Positions 46,806 through 55,691 of a stretch of 64,000 bases of DNA are shown here, piece after piece (positions within the stretch are counted from its first letter, which is position 1; each line of letters opens with the position of its first letter). Source of the DNA: Deltaproteobacteria bacterium (GTDB lineage: Bacteria > Myxococcota_A > UBA796 > SXON01). Under the pieces are notes generated by a model. It saw only the letters and a program-made list of their open reading frames with translations. It was not told the DNA's origin and ran no database searches. The stretch spans positions 22,905 to 86,904 of the forward strand of contig CANLGL010000018.1 in assembly GCA_947490345.1 (NCBI GenBank), read 5' to 3'. The position numbers were made by a program, and so were the translations under genes.

Positions 46806-47351
46806 TCAGTGTTCGACCCGTGGCCAGTAGTTTTCCCAGCTGAAGTCGGGGGAATTGTCGTGCGTGTGGCAGGCGACGCACGCGCTCGCGTCGGTAGGTA
46901 GCGCACCGTAGCCGGCCGCCGGTGCGGTGATGTGGTCACTCCCTGGCCCATGGCACGCCTCACACCCCACCTGTCCGCGGCCCAGATCGGCCTCGCCGGT
47001 CCAGCCGCCGGGGTGGCCGAGCCCCGTCACGTGACAGGTGAGGCAGACCGGGTCGTAGCCCTTTTGGGCGCCAACGAGCGTGGTTCGGGCGTGGGCATGC
47101 GCCGACGCGCCCCACGTCGACGCGGCGGCAGCATGACAGGGGGTGCACGCATCGGCGCCCTCGTACCGGGCAGAGGCCCGAGAGACGCCCACAAAGGGCG
47201 GGAGCGGACTCGCCCCCTCCCCCACCGGAGGCCCGCCGCGGGCGGAGTCCGGTACCCGCATCGCCGCAGCCGCCCTGGATTCCGCGGCGCGACTGGCGGA
47301 GTTCGGCTCGGTACCCGGTCGCGGGGCGAGGCAGGCCAGCAGAAACATCAT
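46806..47351 (-). CDS. Tetraheme cytochrome c lipoprotein (c554-like)
   Basis: A 181-residue protein with a lipoprotein leader (F-L-L-A-C, Cys7) and four C-x-x-C-H haem sites at about 69-73, 103-107, 130-134 and 158-162, plus further His residues that could be axial ligands. Spacing resembles the cytochrome c554/multihaem family. It is translationally coupled (ATGA-type overlap) to the PLP-enzyme gene upstream. It probably transfers electrons in the periplasm; the partner is unknown. Confidence 0.85.
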   Translation of the reverse strand: MMFLLACLAPRPGTEPNSASRAAESRAAAAMRVPDSARGGPPVGEGASPLPPFVGVSRASARYEGADACTPCHAAAASTWGASAHAHARTTLVGAQKGYDPVCLTCHVTGLGHPGGWTGEADLGRGQVGCEACHGPGSDHITAPAAGYGALPTDASACVACHTHDNSPDFSWENYWPRVEH

Positions 47352-48325
47352 CGCGGCACCAGGAGCCGGGCCAGGCGCGGGGGTAGCGTGGTGAGGGCCG
47401 ACGCCAGAAGTGGATCGAGCGGTCGACCGTTGGCGGTCGCGATGAAGAGTCCCGATCCCAATTCCCTCGCGTGGGCGAGCGCCTTGCCGCTGTAGGTGGG
47501 GTCCACCACGACCCCGGCACCCAGCGCCCAGGCTGCTGCCACCGCGCCGGCGGCGGTGGGAACCCCATAGGCGCTCGCCTCCCGCACCAGCCGAAGCGGC
47601 CCGGGCGCTGGAGTGCGCACCCCTCTATCAGCCAGCATCCGCCGTACTCGCAGCGCCTGCGCGCGAATGAGGTGCTCGCCGAAGCCGGTGATGTCGACGA
47701 CCTGGAGCTCGACCGTGAGTCCGCCCAACGCTAGCCCCAACCACAGGCCCGCCGCGGTCCCGCCGCTGCCGCTAGGCACCCACACCCGGAGCGGGCGGCT
47801 CAGGCGGCCCTCAGCGACAGCCTCGGCGATCTCCATGCCGGCGGTGACCCACCCGAGCGTGCCCAACGGATCGCTCCCGCCCGGGCCCCAGGCGGCGGGC
47901 GGATAGCCCGCAGCCACGCGGACGGTGGCCCAGGCGCGCCCGAATACCGCCAGTGAGACCGCGCGAGACGGGCTTGGCCAGACGTGCTCCGCGTGAGCGT
48001 GCAGCGCGCGCAGGTTGCGCTCGGCGTGGGCGGTGTGCGGCTGAGGCCAGGCGATGGCGTGCAACCGGAGTCCCTGCCGCCGGGCGTAAACTGCGCTCGC
48101 GAGGAGGTGGTGGCCTCCGGCCGGACCCAGGGTCATCACATCGCCGCCGGTTTGCTCCGCACCCAGGAGCCATTCCAGCTTGCGGACCTTGTTCCCTCCC
48201 AGCACGGCGGCGTCGACGTCGTCGCGCATGACCGTGAGCGCATCCAGGGCGTCGAAGCGGTTCGGGCCCTCTCGCAGCCGGACGACCCGGAGCCCGAGGG
48301 TGGTCGCGAGCGCGTCCGCGCGCAT
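47348..48325 (-). CDS. PLP-dependent enzyme of the ACC deaminase/D-cysteine desulfhydrase family
   Basis: A 325-residue fold-type II enzyme. The PLP lysine is K46 in L-G-G-N-K-V-R-K-L-E; the phosphate-binding loop S-G-S-G-G-T-A-A-G is near 190. Family members deaminate 1-aminocyclopropane-1-carboxylate or desulfurate D-cysteine; the two cannot be separated here. The ATG at 48325 is chosen because it lies 5 bp after the aldolase stop and starts the family domain; the open frame upstream overlaps that gene. Confidence 0.8.
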   Translation of the reverse strand: MRADALATTLGLRVVRLREGPNRFDALDALTVMRDDVDAAVLGGNKVRKLEWLLGAEQTGGDVMTLGPAGGHHLLASAVYARRQGLRLHAIAWPQPHTAHAERNLRALHAHAEHVWPSPSRAVSLAVFGRAWATVRVAAGYPPAAWGPGGSDPLGTLGWVTAGMEIAEAVAEGRLSRPLRVWVPSGSGGTAAGLWLGLALGGLTVELQVVDITGFGEHLIRAQALRVRRMLADRGVRTPAPGPLRLVREASAYGVPTAAGAVAAAWALGAGVVVDPTYSGKALAHARELGSGLFIATANGRPLDPLLASALTTLPPRLARLLVPR

Positions 48326-48330
48326 CTCCG

Positions 48331-49182
48331 CTACGTCGACAGCGCGCGCATCACCGCCTGCGCGACGGCGGCTTCGACAAGCGGCGAGGCGAGGAGCGGC
48401 TGGCTGACGACCCTGGCCATGCGCAAGTCCGCTTTGGGCGCGACGCCAGTTGGATGGGGGTTGGCGCAACCCGAGCAGCCCAAGCACGGCGCCGGGAGAT
48501 CCGCCCCGGGCTGGTCGGCGCGCGCGACCGCGGACGGCGGTCCGCCGTAGCGTTTGAGACCCATCGAACGGAGCCGCACGGCCTCGGCGGGGTCGAGCTC
48601 CTTCGCGCCGCCAAGGTCGCGTGCGGTCTTGGTGATGAGCGCGGTGTGTTCGACGATCTCGAGCCGACAGAAGGCTTCGAGCACGCTGGTACCGAGGCAG
48701 ACGGCGCCGTGCGTGTCCATCAGCACCGCGTCGTAGTCGCGCACATAGGGACGCAGCGAGTCGGCCAGCTTGCGCGTCCCGGTCGTCTCATAGGGTACCG
48801 TGGGGACCGTGCCGAGCGTCAGCACCACCTCGGGAAGGACACAGCGCGCCATACTGACGTTGGCAATGGTGAAGGCGATGGCGATGGGCGGGTGGGCGTG
48901 CACCACCGCGCGGCAGTCGGGACGCTCCTCATAACAAGCCAGGTGCATCGCCATCTCACTGGTCGGCTCTCCCTGGCCGCGCAGCTTTCGACCTTTGCGG
49001 TCGATCACCACCAGGTCGTCGTCGGTGAGAAAACCCTTGTGACAGCCCGCCTTTGTGCACAGGATGGACCCGTCCTCCAAGAGCGCGCTGAGGTTGCCAT
49101 CCATCGCGACCAGCAGGTTGCGTTCGTAGCAGAGCCGACCGAACCGGACCAACTCTTCACGTAGCCGACGCTCGGGGACCAT
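48331..49182 (-). CDS. Class II aldolase/adducin-family protein with Cys-rich C-terminal extension
   Basis: A 283-residue protein, longer than the ~215 residues of L-fuculose-phosphate aldolase. The core has G-N-L-S, the catalytic Glu in P-T-S-E-M-A-M-H (about 76), zinc His in V-V-H-A-H-P-P and a third His in D-T-H-G-A-V. The ~60-residue C-terminal extension holds C-L-G-C-S-G-C, a possible metal-binding site not usual in this family. The substrate, a sugar phosphate, is not determined. It is divergent from the sensor kinase gene, with starts only some 40 bp apart. Confidence 0.82.
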   Translation of the reverse strand: MVPERRLREELVRFGRLCYERNLLVAMDGNLSALLEDGSILCTKAGCHKGFLTDDDLVVIDRKGRKLRGQGEPTSEMAMHLACYEERPDCRAVVHAHPPIAIAFTIANVSMARCVLPEVVLTLGTVPTVPYETTGTRKLADSLRPYVRDYDAVLMDTHGAVCLGTSVLEAFCRLEIVEHTALITKTARDLGGAKELDPAEAVRLRSMGLKRYGGPPSAVARADQPGADLPAPCLGCSGCANPHPTGVAPKADLRMARVVSQPLLASPLVEAAVAQAVMRALST

Positions 49183-49220
49183 CTCGACTTGTGTATCCTC
49201 TCTCGTGGACGGAGAGCTTG

Positions 49221-51464
49221 GTGGTGGGTGGTCAGGCGAACATCGGGTCGGCGGTCACGCGCATGGTGGCGGCGATAGGTCGCGGCGACGACGCCTCGCA
49301 GCTTCTCCTCGACGCGACCGAGGCGCTGCGCGTGGCCCTCGCGACCGAGGGGCTGTGGGTGGGTCCCGCCGCGGATGCCGATCCTGGTCTACCGGCGGGT
49401 TGGGCGGAGCTCAGGACCGAGGCGCCGGTAGACCTGCTGTTCCGCGTCCGGACCGAGGCGCTTTCGGGCGTGGACGAGGGGGGACTGCGAACCTTCCTCG
49501 CGGTGCTGTCCCTCGGGCTGCACGATGCCGCGCGCAGCGCCGCGCTCAGCGATGCTCGCGCCCGCGCCGATACCGCAGAGAATTTTTTTCGCGAGGTCAT
49601 CGATCCGATGCCGTTGGCGGTGGTGGTTCGTGAGGGCCCGTTGCAGCGCGTCGCGTTCGCCAACGAGGCCGCGCGGCGCCTGCTCGGGCGTCCGCTGCCC
49701 CTCGGGAGCCTGAGGGACCAGGCCGACGTGGCGGAGGCAGGCCTCTATCGAAAGTACGACGACGTGCTTCGCACCGGCCGGGCGTTCAGCCTGTCCGGGT
49801 TCGAGGCGCGGCTGGGTGAGCCGCCCCGGTCGGTGGTCGCGGACGTGACCATCATCCCCACGCACGCCTCGGACGGCACCATTGACGGCACCGCGCTGTT
49901 CGCGCGCGACGTCGGCGAGCAGCGCGATCTGAAGCGCGGCAGCGACGCCGCCAAGGAGCGGCAGAGTCAACTGCTGGCGAGCCTCCACGGCATCGTCTGG
50001 GAGGCTGAGCCGGGCCGTTCGGCCTGGACCTATGTGAGCGAGGGCGCCGTCGGGCTGCTCGGTTACCCGATCGAGCGCTGGGCGGAGGCCGCGTTTTGGC
50101 GAACCGTACTCCACGAGGACGACCGGGCCCGCGTCGTGGCCGAATCGGGCTCCGAGCGGGGGGACCACGAGTTGGAGTACCGAGCCTACGCCGCCGACGG
50201 TCGCGTCGTGTGGCTACACGACTCGGTCCGCGTCTTCCGAGATTCCAGCGGTCGTGTCCAGACGCTCCGCGGCGTGATCCTCGACATCACCGCCCGTCGT
50301 GAGGCGGAGATCGAACGGGGCCGCATTCAGGGGGAGATGGTTGAGCTCCAGAAGCTTGAGAGTCTCGGCGTCATGGCGGGGGGCATCGCCCACGATTTCA
50401 ACAACCTGCTCACGGTCATCCTCGGCAACGCCTCGCTCGTCGCGATGCGCCTGCCCGAACACAGCGCCGCCCGCTCGGCCATTGACGACCTCATCTCCAA
50501 CGCGCACCGCGCCGCCGACCTGACGCGGCAACTGCTCGCCTACTCCGGGCGGGTCCAGCTCACGACGGAAACCCTCGACCTGGGCGCCGTCCTTCGCGAG
50601 CTGCGGGGGCTGGCCAGCGCCGCGCTCCCCAAGTCGGCGACGCTCGAACTCGACGTCGACCCGATGGTGCCCGCGGTCGAGGGGGACCGCGCGCAGTTGC
50701 AGCAGGTCATCATGAACCTGGCGACCAATGCCGCGGAAGCGCTCGGGAACCGCACGGGGGAGGTTCGCATCGCCAACGGCTTCCGGAGCCTGGATGTCGA
50801 GTCCGCCCAGGTGCTGAAGCTGACGCCGGGGGCGTACGTCGTGCTCTCGGTCCGGGACGACGGCTGTGGGATGTCCAACGCTACCCGCCGCCGCATCTTC
50901 GACCCCTTCTTCACCACGAAGGAGACCGGTCGAGGCCTTGGGCTCGCCGCGGTGCACGGGATCGTTCGCACCCATCGTGGCGCGGTCGACGTGCGAAGTG
51001 TTGAGGGAGAAGGCACCGTCGTGAGCGTGTACCTCCCGGCCAGCACCGTTCGCGCTCAGCCACGCCAGGAGGTCAGCGCGGAGCTGCGCGTCGGCACCGG
51101 TCTGGTGCTCATCATCGACGACGAGGCGGCGGTGCGGTCGACGGCGCGCTCGATGCTTGAGGCGCTCGGGTACGACGTGCTCGAGGCGGAAGACGGACGG
51201 ACGGGCCTGTTGTCCTTCGATCGGCACCGCGCGGACATCCGCCTTGTGCTCCTCGACATGACGATGCCGATCATGACCGGCGAGGAGGTGTACCGCGCCC
51301 TGCGCCTGCGGGATAAAGATGTTCGCATCGTGCTTTCGACCGGGTACTCCCTGGTGGACGCCCGGCGCCGGGGACTCCTGGACGGGATCGTGGGCTTCCT
51401 GCAGAAGCCGTACACGGTCCGTCAGCTTTCTGAGACGGTCGCCCGGGCGCTCGAGAAGGCATGA
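49221..51464 (+). CDS. Hybrid sensor histidine kinase with two PAS domains and receiver
   Basis: About 747 residues. Order: an N-terminal GAF-like region (about 1-115), PAS1 (about 120-245), PAS2 (about 250-365), HisKA with the phospho-His in G-G-I-A-H-D-F-N-N-L-L (H391), HATPase with N-x-x-x-N-A-A-E-A, D-D-G-C-G-M and G-R-G-L-G-L-A, and a C-terminal receiver with phospho-Asp near 679 (L-L-D-M-T-M-P) and K-P-Y. No membrane helix is visible, so it is cytosolic. The frame begins at GTG 49191, but GGAG at 49211-49214 favours GTG 49221 or 49224. No response regulator gene is beside it. Confidence 0.88.
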   Translation: MVGGQANIGSAVTRMVAAIGRGDDASQLLLDATEALRVALATEGLWVGPAADADPGLPAGWAELRTEAPVDLLFRVRTEALSGVDEGGLRTFLAVLSLGLHDAARSAALSDARARADTAENFFREVIDPMPLAVVVREGPLQRVAFANEAARRLLGRPLPLGSLRDQADVAEAGLYRKYDDVLRTGRAFSLSGFEARLGEPPRSVVADVTIIPTHASDGTIDGTALFARDVGEQRDLKRGSDAAKERQSQLLASLHGIVWEAEPGRSAWTYVSEGAVGLLGYPIERWAEAAFWRTVLHEDDRARVVAESGSERGDHELEYRAYAADGRVVWLHDSVRVFRDSSGRVQTLRGVILDITARREAEIERGRIQGEMVELQKLESLGVMAGGIAHDFNNLLTVILGNASLVAMRLPEHSAARSAIDDLISNAHRAADLTRQLLAYSGRVQLTTETLDLGAVLRELRGLASAALPKSATLELDVDPMVPAVEGDRAQLQQVIMNLATNAAEALGNRTGEVRIANGFRSLDVESAQVLKLTPGAYVVLSVRDDGCGMSNATRRRIFDPFFTTKETGRGLGLAAVHGIVRTHRGAVDVRSVEGEGTVVSVYLPASTVRAQPRQEVSAELRVGTGLVLIIDDEAAVRSTARSMLEALGYDVLEAEDGRTGLLSFDRHRADIRLVLLDMTMPIMTGEEVYRALRLRDKDVRIVLSTGYSLVDARRRGLLDGIVGFLQKPYTVRQLSETVARALEKA

Positions 51465-51465
51465 T

Positions 51466-52203
51466 ATGAATCATCGCGACGCCGTCACGGTCGTCGTGCC
51501 CCATCGCAGCGCTCGCGCCTCGCTGCTGCGCCTGCTGCCGCGCCTGGAGGGGTGGCGGCACCTGATCGTGGACGACTCCGATGACGGGGTGGGCCTGGAT
51601 GCGCCTAGCCTGCGCTTGGGCGGTGGGCGTGGCTTCGCGGTAGCCGCCAACCGCGGCCTGGCTGCGGCCACGTCGGCCGTGGTCATCCTTCTCAACGACG
51701 ACGCCCTGCCCGAAGAGGACTGCCTGGATCGCCTCGTGTTTGCTGGAGGGCTGTGCGGGCCATTGCTCATCGGGGCTGCAGGGGTGGAGTCGGCTGGGCT
51801 TCGGGTCTCGACATGGGGCCGGGTGCGGCAACGGACGGACGTCCCAACGGAAGACCGGAATGTCGACGCGCTGAGCGGCGCCTGCCTGCTGATGCCAACG
51901 AGCGCGCGGTTCGACGAGCGGTTTCCTCATGGCTTCGAGGACGTGGAGCTTTGCCGGCGGCTGGGCGGCGCGCGGCTGGTGGCTGGGGCACGGTGCTGGC
52001 ACGAAGGCGGCGGCACGCTGCACCGGCGTTCGCCCCTGGCGACTCAACACGCGGTCACCGGGCAGGCGCTGTTGTTCGCCCCGGGTTGGCGGACCTGGGC
52101 GGTGGCCGGACTGCACGCCGCCCAAGTGCTCCGGGAGGGGGGGCCCGTCGCTCGGGTGGCGGCCATCGCGGACGGCGTGAGAGAGTCGCGACGGCGGCGC
52201 TGA
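51466..52203 (+). CDS. GT2-type glycosyltransferase (WcaE/rhamnosyltransferase-like)
   Basis: A 245-residue protein with the opening T-V-V-V-P-H-R, D-D-S-D-D, G-F-A-V-A-A-N-R-G-L and an L-L-N-D-D-A metal site, then D-E-R-F-P-H-G-F-E-D-V-E-L-C-R-R, the standard layout of GT2 enzymes that add sugars to polysaccharides. The ATG at 51466 lies 1 bp after the kinase stop, so the two are co-transcribed. The acceptor is unknown. Confidence 0.8.
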   Translation: MNHRDAVTVVVPHRSARASLLRLLPRLEGWRHLIVDDSDDGVGLDAPSLRLGGGRGFAVAANRGLAAATSAVVILLNDDALPEEDCLDRLVFAGGLCGPLLIGAAGVESAGLRVSTWGRVRQRTDVPTEDRNVDALSGACLLMPTSARFDERFPHGFEDVELCRRLGGARLVAGARCWHEGGGTLHRRSPLATQHAVTGQALLFAPGWRTWAVAGLHAAQVLREGGPVARVAAIADGVRESRRRR

Positions 52204-52221
52204 GCCTCGGGCGATCGTCGA

Positions 52222-53742
52222 CTACTTGGCTCGACATAGCTTGAACGCCGCGGAGCAAGCGATCGTCGCCGTCTCCCCAGCCCGAATGCGCACCGTTCCG
52301 GCCGCCAGCGTCTCGCCCCCGAAGCGGGCGCGGATGTCGTAGTCGCCGGGCGGCGGCTGCAACGGGCTGACACGGGCGCCGGCACGCTCAAGCCAGACCT
52401 CGTCAGCATCGCCGGTGATCTGAACGGTGCCGGTGAGCATCGGGGTCGGCACCGGCGGCGCTGGATCCGCCGCCGGCGGCGGCGAGTGGGCCTCGATCAC
52501 CGGTGGAGCCGGCCTTGGCTTGGCCGCCGCCACCGGCGGCAGGACCGGGGCCGGCACTTCGGGGATGACGATCGCGGGTGTGACCACCTTGATGGGCTCG
52601 GGCATCCGCACCTCGATCGGGGTGGACGCCGGCTTGGGGCTCCACCACCACGCCGCGCCGCCGACCAGCATGAGCCCCAGGAGCGCGATGCCGGCAACGC
52701 CAATCCCGCCCGCGATCAGCGCGGTCACGTGGCGTTTCTGGGGTGCCTGGTCTCGCGGGGCGATGGTCGAGGCCTCCGCTCCACCGGCGACGCCGTCGGC
52801 GGCAAAGGTGTCCGAACCGCTGAGCCGGCCGTGCCCGGCCGGGTTCAAGGTGTGGGCGATCGTGGGCCGAGCGACAGGGTCGCGAATCGGAACCACATGC
52901 GCGCTCGACTCGCTGGCCTCCGCTCCACCCTTGAAAAGTGCGCGCAGGGTGGCGCAGTCGGCGATCCGATCGTCGCGATCGTGGGCCAGGGCCCCACGGA
53001 TTGCACGGCGAAACCGCTCCGGAAGCGTCGGTACCAGCGATTCCGCCGCGCTGTACTCGCCCTTGGCAAGCTTGGCGAAGATGGTGAGGGCGTCGGCGGC
53101 GTCGTAGGGCGGCAACCCCACGACCAGCTCGTACAGGATGCAGCCGAGCGCGAAGACGTCGGCCCGCTGGTCCACGGACGCCGCGTCACGGACCTGTTCG
53201 GGCGCCATGTAGGCGGGCGTGCCCATCGGGAGGCCGCTGCGGGTGCGCGTGCGCCCCCCTTGCTCGTCGAGCAGCTTCACCAACCCGAAGTCGGCCACCT
53301 TCGGCACCAACCCCTCGTCAGTCACCTCCAGGAGCACGTTGCCGGGCTTCAGATCGCGGTGGACCAGTCCGATGCGGTGCGCCTTGGCAACGCCGGCCAG
53401 GATGCCGAGGAAGATGCCCTCCGCCTCCTCGAGGGTGGGCTGCGTGCTGGCCAACCACTGCGCGAGGGTGGGTCCGGACACGTACTCCATGACCAGCCCC
53501 GGCTTTCCGGAGACCTCGATGACGTCGGTCACGGCCACGACGTTGGGGTGCCGCAACGACGCTTGCACCTTGCCCTCCTGAACCAGGCGCGCCGTGAGCC
53601 CTGGCATCTCGAACTTGAGCACTTTGAGCGCATGGAGGCTGCCGAGCGTGCGATGTCGCACGAGGTACACCTCCGCCATCCCCCCTTCGCCCAGGAGCTC
53701 CTGCACCTGGTAGCGATCAACCTCCCGGCCCGGTTCCAGCAT
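52222..53742 (-). CDS. Membrane-anchored Hanks-type Ser/Thr protein kinase
   Basis: A 506-residue kinase. The Gly loop G-E-G-G-M-A-E-V, catalytic lysine K40 (H-A-L-K), H-R-D-L-K-P-G-N (D130), D-F-G (151-153) and A-P-E motifs are intact. One membrane helix lies near 345-370, followed by a Pro/Ala-rich extracytoplasmic stalk and a small C-terminal beta domain (about 435-506) with two Cys (A-C-S... L-C-R), PEGA-like in size. The partner gene upstream ends on the base before the kinase ATG, so the two are coupled. Confidence 0.93.
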   Translation of the reverse strand: MLEPGREVDRYQVQELLGEGGMAEVYLVRHRTLGSLHALKVLKFEMPGLTARLVQEGKVQASLRHPNVVAVTDVIEVSGKPGLVMEYVSGPTLAQWLASTQPTLEEAEGIFLGILAGVAKAHRIGLVHRDLKPGNVLLEVTDEGLVPKVADFGLVKLLDEQGGRTRTRSGLPMGTPAYMAPEQVRDAASVDQRADVFALGCILYELVVGLPPYDAADALTIFAKLAKGEYSAAESLVPTLPERFRRAIRGALAHDRDDRIADCATLRALFKGGAEASESSAHVVPIRDPVARPTIAHTLNPAGHGRLSGSDTFAADGVAGGAEASTIAPRDQAPQKRHVTALIAGGIGVAGIALLGLMLVGGAAWWWSPKPASTPIEVRMPEPIKVVTPAIVIPEVPAPVLPPVAAAKPRPAPPVIEAHSPPPAADPAPPVPTPMLTGTVQITGDADEVWLERAGARVSPLQPPPGDYDIRARFGGETLAAGTVRIRAGETATIACSAAFKLCRAK

Positions 53743-54540
53743 CTACCAATGCCCCGCGATCACCGCCCCGGCCCCGGCCCCGACGGCCAGGACGCCAGCA
53801 CCAATGCCCGAGAAATAGTAGGCGTTGGTGGTGTTGGCGAGCCCGGTGAGCTGCCCGGTCGGGGTCGCGGGATCCTCGAAGGTGTCGTGGTTGGCCGCGG
53901 CGAGCCCCAAGAAGACCGCGCTCGCGGCGAGGCTGACGCCCGCTCCGACCGTGAGCGGGAGGTTCGGGCCCTTGCGGACGGGTTTGGCGACGTCGTACGG
54001 AAAAAGCGGCTCTCCAGGCCACAGGAGCGCACTGGCCCGCACGTCGCCCTCGGTCGCGACCAACTGCGCCAGCGTCGCGCGCTCCGTGGACCGGCCGGCG
54101 TCCAGGCGCCCGTCGAACCAGAAAGTGGCAGCCCTGGGCGTCGGCACGCTCAGCGTGCTCGCTGACAGGCTCGCGCTGGCCTGGTATTCGGCGAGCACCG
54201 GATGTCCAGCGGGGATCAGCGCGGCAGGAAAGGTGTAGCCGGGCTCGATGGACAGCGCTGCGGCGAAGCTGGCGTGGCTCCGCTTGGCGTCCCCGTCCAG
54301 CCAATAGCGGAGCCCTTCCAAGCGGTGGAGCCTCGCTGCGAGCGGCCTGGGAGCGATGTCGCGGAGGCACTTGACGTCGGCGTTGACCCGCGCCGTGGCC
54401 GCCCGAAACGCCACGACGTCCAGGCCGCTGAATGCGGCTTCGGCATCCTCGATCGTCAACTGGACGTCGCCACTGGAGGTGGCACAGTCGGCAAGCGCCC
54501 TGGCGAGGAGGATGAGCACCGCCTGATCATCGCACGGCAC
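53743..54540 (-). CDS. Protein with C-terminal membrane hairpin, partner of the Ser/Thr kinase
   Basis: A 265-residue protein I do not recognise by name. A leader-like hydrophobic start (from GTG 54540, or GTG 54519) is followed by a helical part (about 20-105) with conserved Cys, a mixed region, then two hydrophobic segments (about 195-215 and 240-265) separated by a Pro/Thr/Asn-rich loop. It ends exactly where the kinase gene begins, so it is probably made with the kinase as its partner or substrate. It is divergent from the IPT-domain lipoprotein gene, 34 bp away. Confidence 0.6.
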   Translation of the reverse strand: MPCDDQAVLILLARALADCATSSGDVQLTIEDAEAAFSGLDVVAFRAATARVNADVKCLRDIAPRPLAARLHRLEGLRYWLDGDAKRSHASFAAALSIEPGYTFPAALIPAGHPVLAEYQASASLSASTLSVPTPRAATFWFDGRLDAGRSTERATLAQLVATEGDVRASALLWPGEPLFPYDVAKPVRKGPNLPLTVGAGVSLAASAVFLGLAAANHDTFEDPATPTGQLTGLANTTNAYYFSGIGAGVLAVGAGAGAVIAGHW

Positions 54541-54574
54541 CGCGGCGGGGGCCAGTGGCCGAGAGGCGGGAGAC

Positions 54575-55684
54575 GTGGCAGGTTGGCTGATGTTGTGGCT
54601 GGCAGGTTGCCTCTACATCTCTGACGACGAACTGGCCCAGGCGATCGCCGACCGGCGTGTCGCCACGGGAGCCCCGCGGCTGGAAGGGCTGGACCCTTGG
54701 GCGGGCCTGATGTCTGGCGGGGAAGAGGTGGTGCTGAGCGGGCGGAACCTCGGTACAGACGTCGAGGTGCGTTTTGGGAGCCAGCTCGCGACGGTGACCG
54801 CCGCCGACGCTGAGCGGATGTACGTCACCGCGCCCCAGAGCGATGAGGAGGGCCTCGTCGAAGTCAGCGTCACCCGCGGGGAGGACGTCGACCGCCTCGC
54901 ACGTCGCTACAGCTATTGGGCCGACGGCACCGGCCTCGTCGGGGCGACGGGAACCATGTGGTACTTCCAGCGCCGGGGTGGCTACTGGGCGGAGAGTACG
55001 GCGGACGCGGCGTCGTTGTCCTTCAAGTTCATCGAGCCGGCGCCTGCCTATGACTACTGGAAATACTGGGCGCCGACGCTCGACACCTGCGTCACCTACG
55101 CCGAGACTCCGTATACGTTCGTCCCCTACGATCTCGGCGCGGTCGACCCGGGCGTGACCGCCACGCTGACCGCGGCGACGGCCGAGGTGACCGCGACGTG
55201 GGATGCCGCCTACCAAGGCTTCGTCAACGAGGAGTTCCCGGTCCGAACGCTCCTCACCACGCAGTCGTGGAAGCTCCAAGAAGTCGAGGTCGCCGGCTTT
55301 CCGACCTTCGCGACCACCGAGCTCATGCTCACTCCTGCCGCCTGGGAGCTCGCGTCGCCGCGGATTGACGGCGCCAACCTGACTCCAACCGTCGTGAGCC
55401 CGCTCGCATTGGAGTGGTCTGGTAGCGGGGCGGTGTCGGTTATTGTGCAGCTTGGGCTCATGGACCCCGCTGGTCAGGAGTTCGAAGACGAGGTGTTCTG
55501 CGCCATGGTCGATGACGGCTCCTTCGAGGTGCCGGCCGAGCTGACGGAGGCCTGGCCGGCCAATCGCGACGTGCACGTGCTGATCGGTCGATACGTGGAG
55601 CCGGCGGGGGTTTTGGCGTTCAACCACGCGGGCGCTGCCGTGTATGTGGTCGACTGGCGGTACGGGGCGCTGCGCTCCCAGTGA
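54575..55684 (+). CDS. Lipoprotein with IPT/TIG-like domain
   Basis: A 369-residue lipoprotein (L-M-L-W-L-A-G-C, Cys12). Residues about 35-110 look like an IPT/TIG Ig-like domain (G-L-M-S-G-G-E-E-V-V-L-S-G-R-N-L-G); the rest is beta-rich and aromatic, with no enzyme motif. Start GTG 54575 has GGAG a few bases upstream. It is followed after 7 bp by another secreted-protein gene on the same strand, so the two probably form an operon. Confidence 0.65.
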   Translation: MAGWLMLWLAGCLYISDDELAQAIADRRVATGAPRLEGLDPWAGLMSGGEEVVLSGRNLGTDVEVRFGSQLATVTAADAERMYVTAPQSDEEGLVEVSVTRGEDVDRLARRYSYWADGTGLVGATGTMWYFQRRGGYWAESTADAASLSFKFIEPAPAYDYWKYWAPTLDTCVTYAETPYTFVPYDLGAVDPGVTATLTAATAEVTATWDAAYQGFVNEEFPVRTLLTTQSWKLQEVEVAGFPTFATTELMLTPAAWELASPRIDGANLTPTVVSPLALEWSGSGAVSVIVQLGLMDPAGQEFEDEVFCAMVDDGSFEVPAELTEAWPANRDVHVLIGRYVEPAGVLAFNHAGAAVYVVDWRYGALRSQ

Positions 55685-55691
55685 CGGTTGA

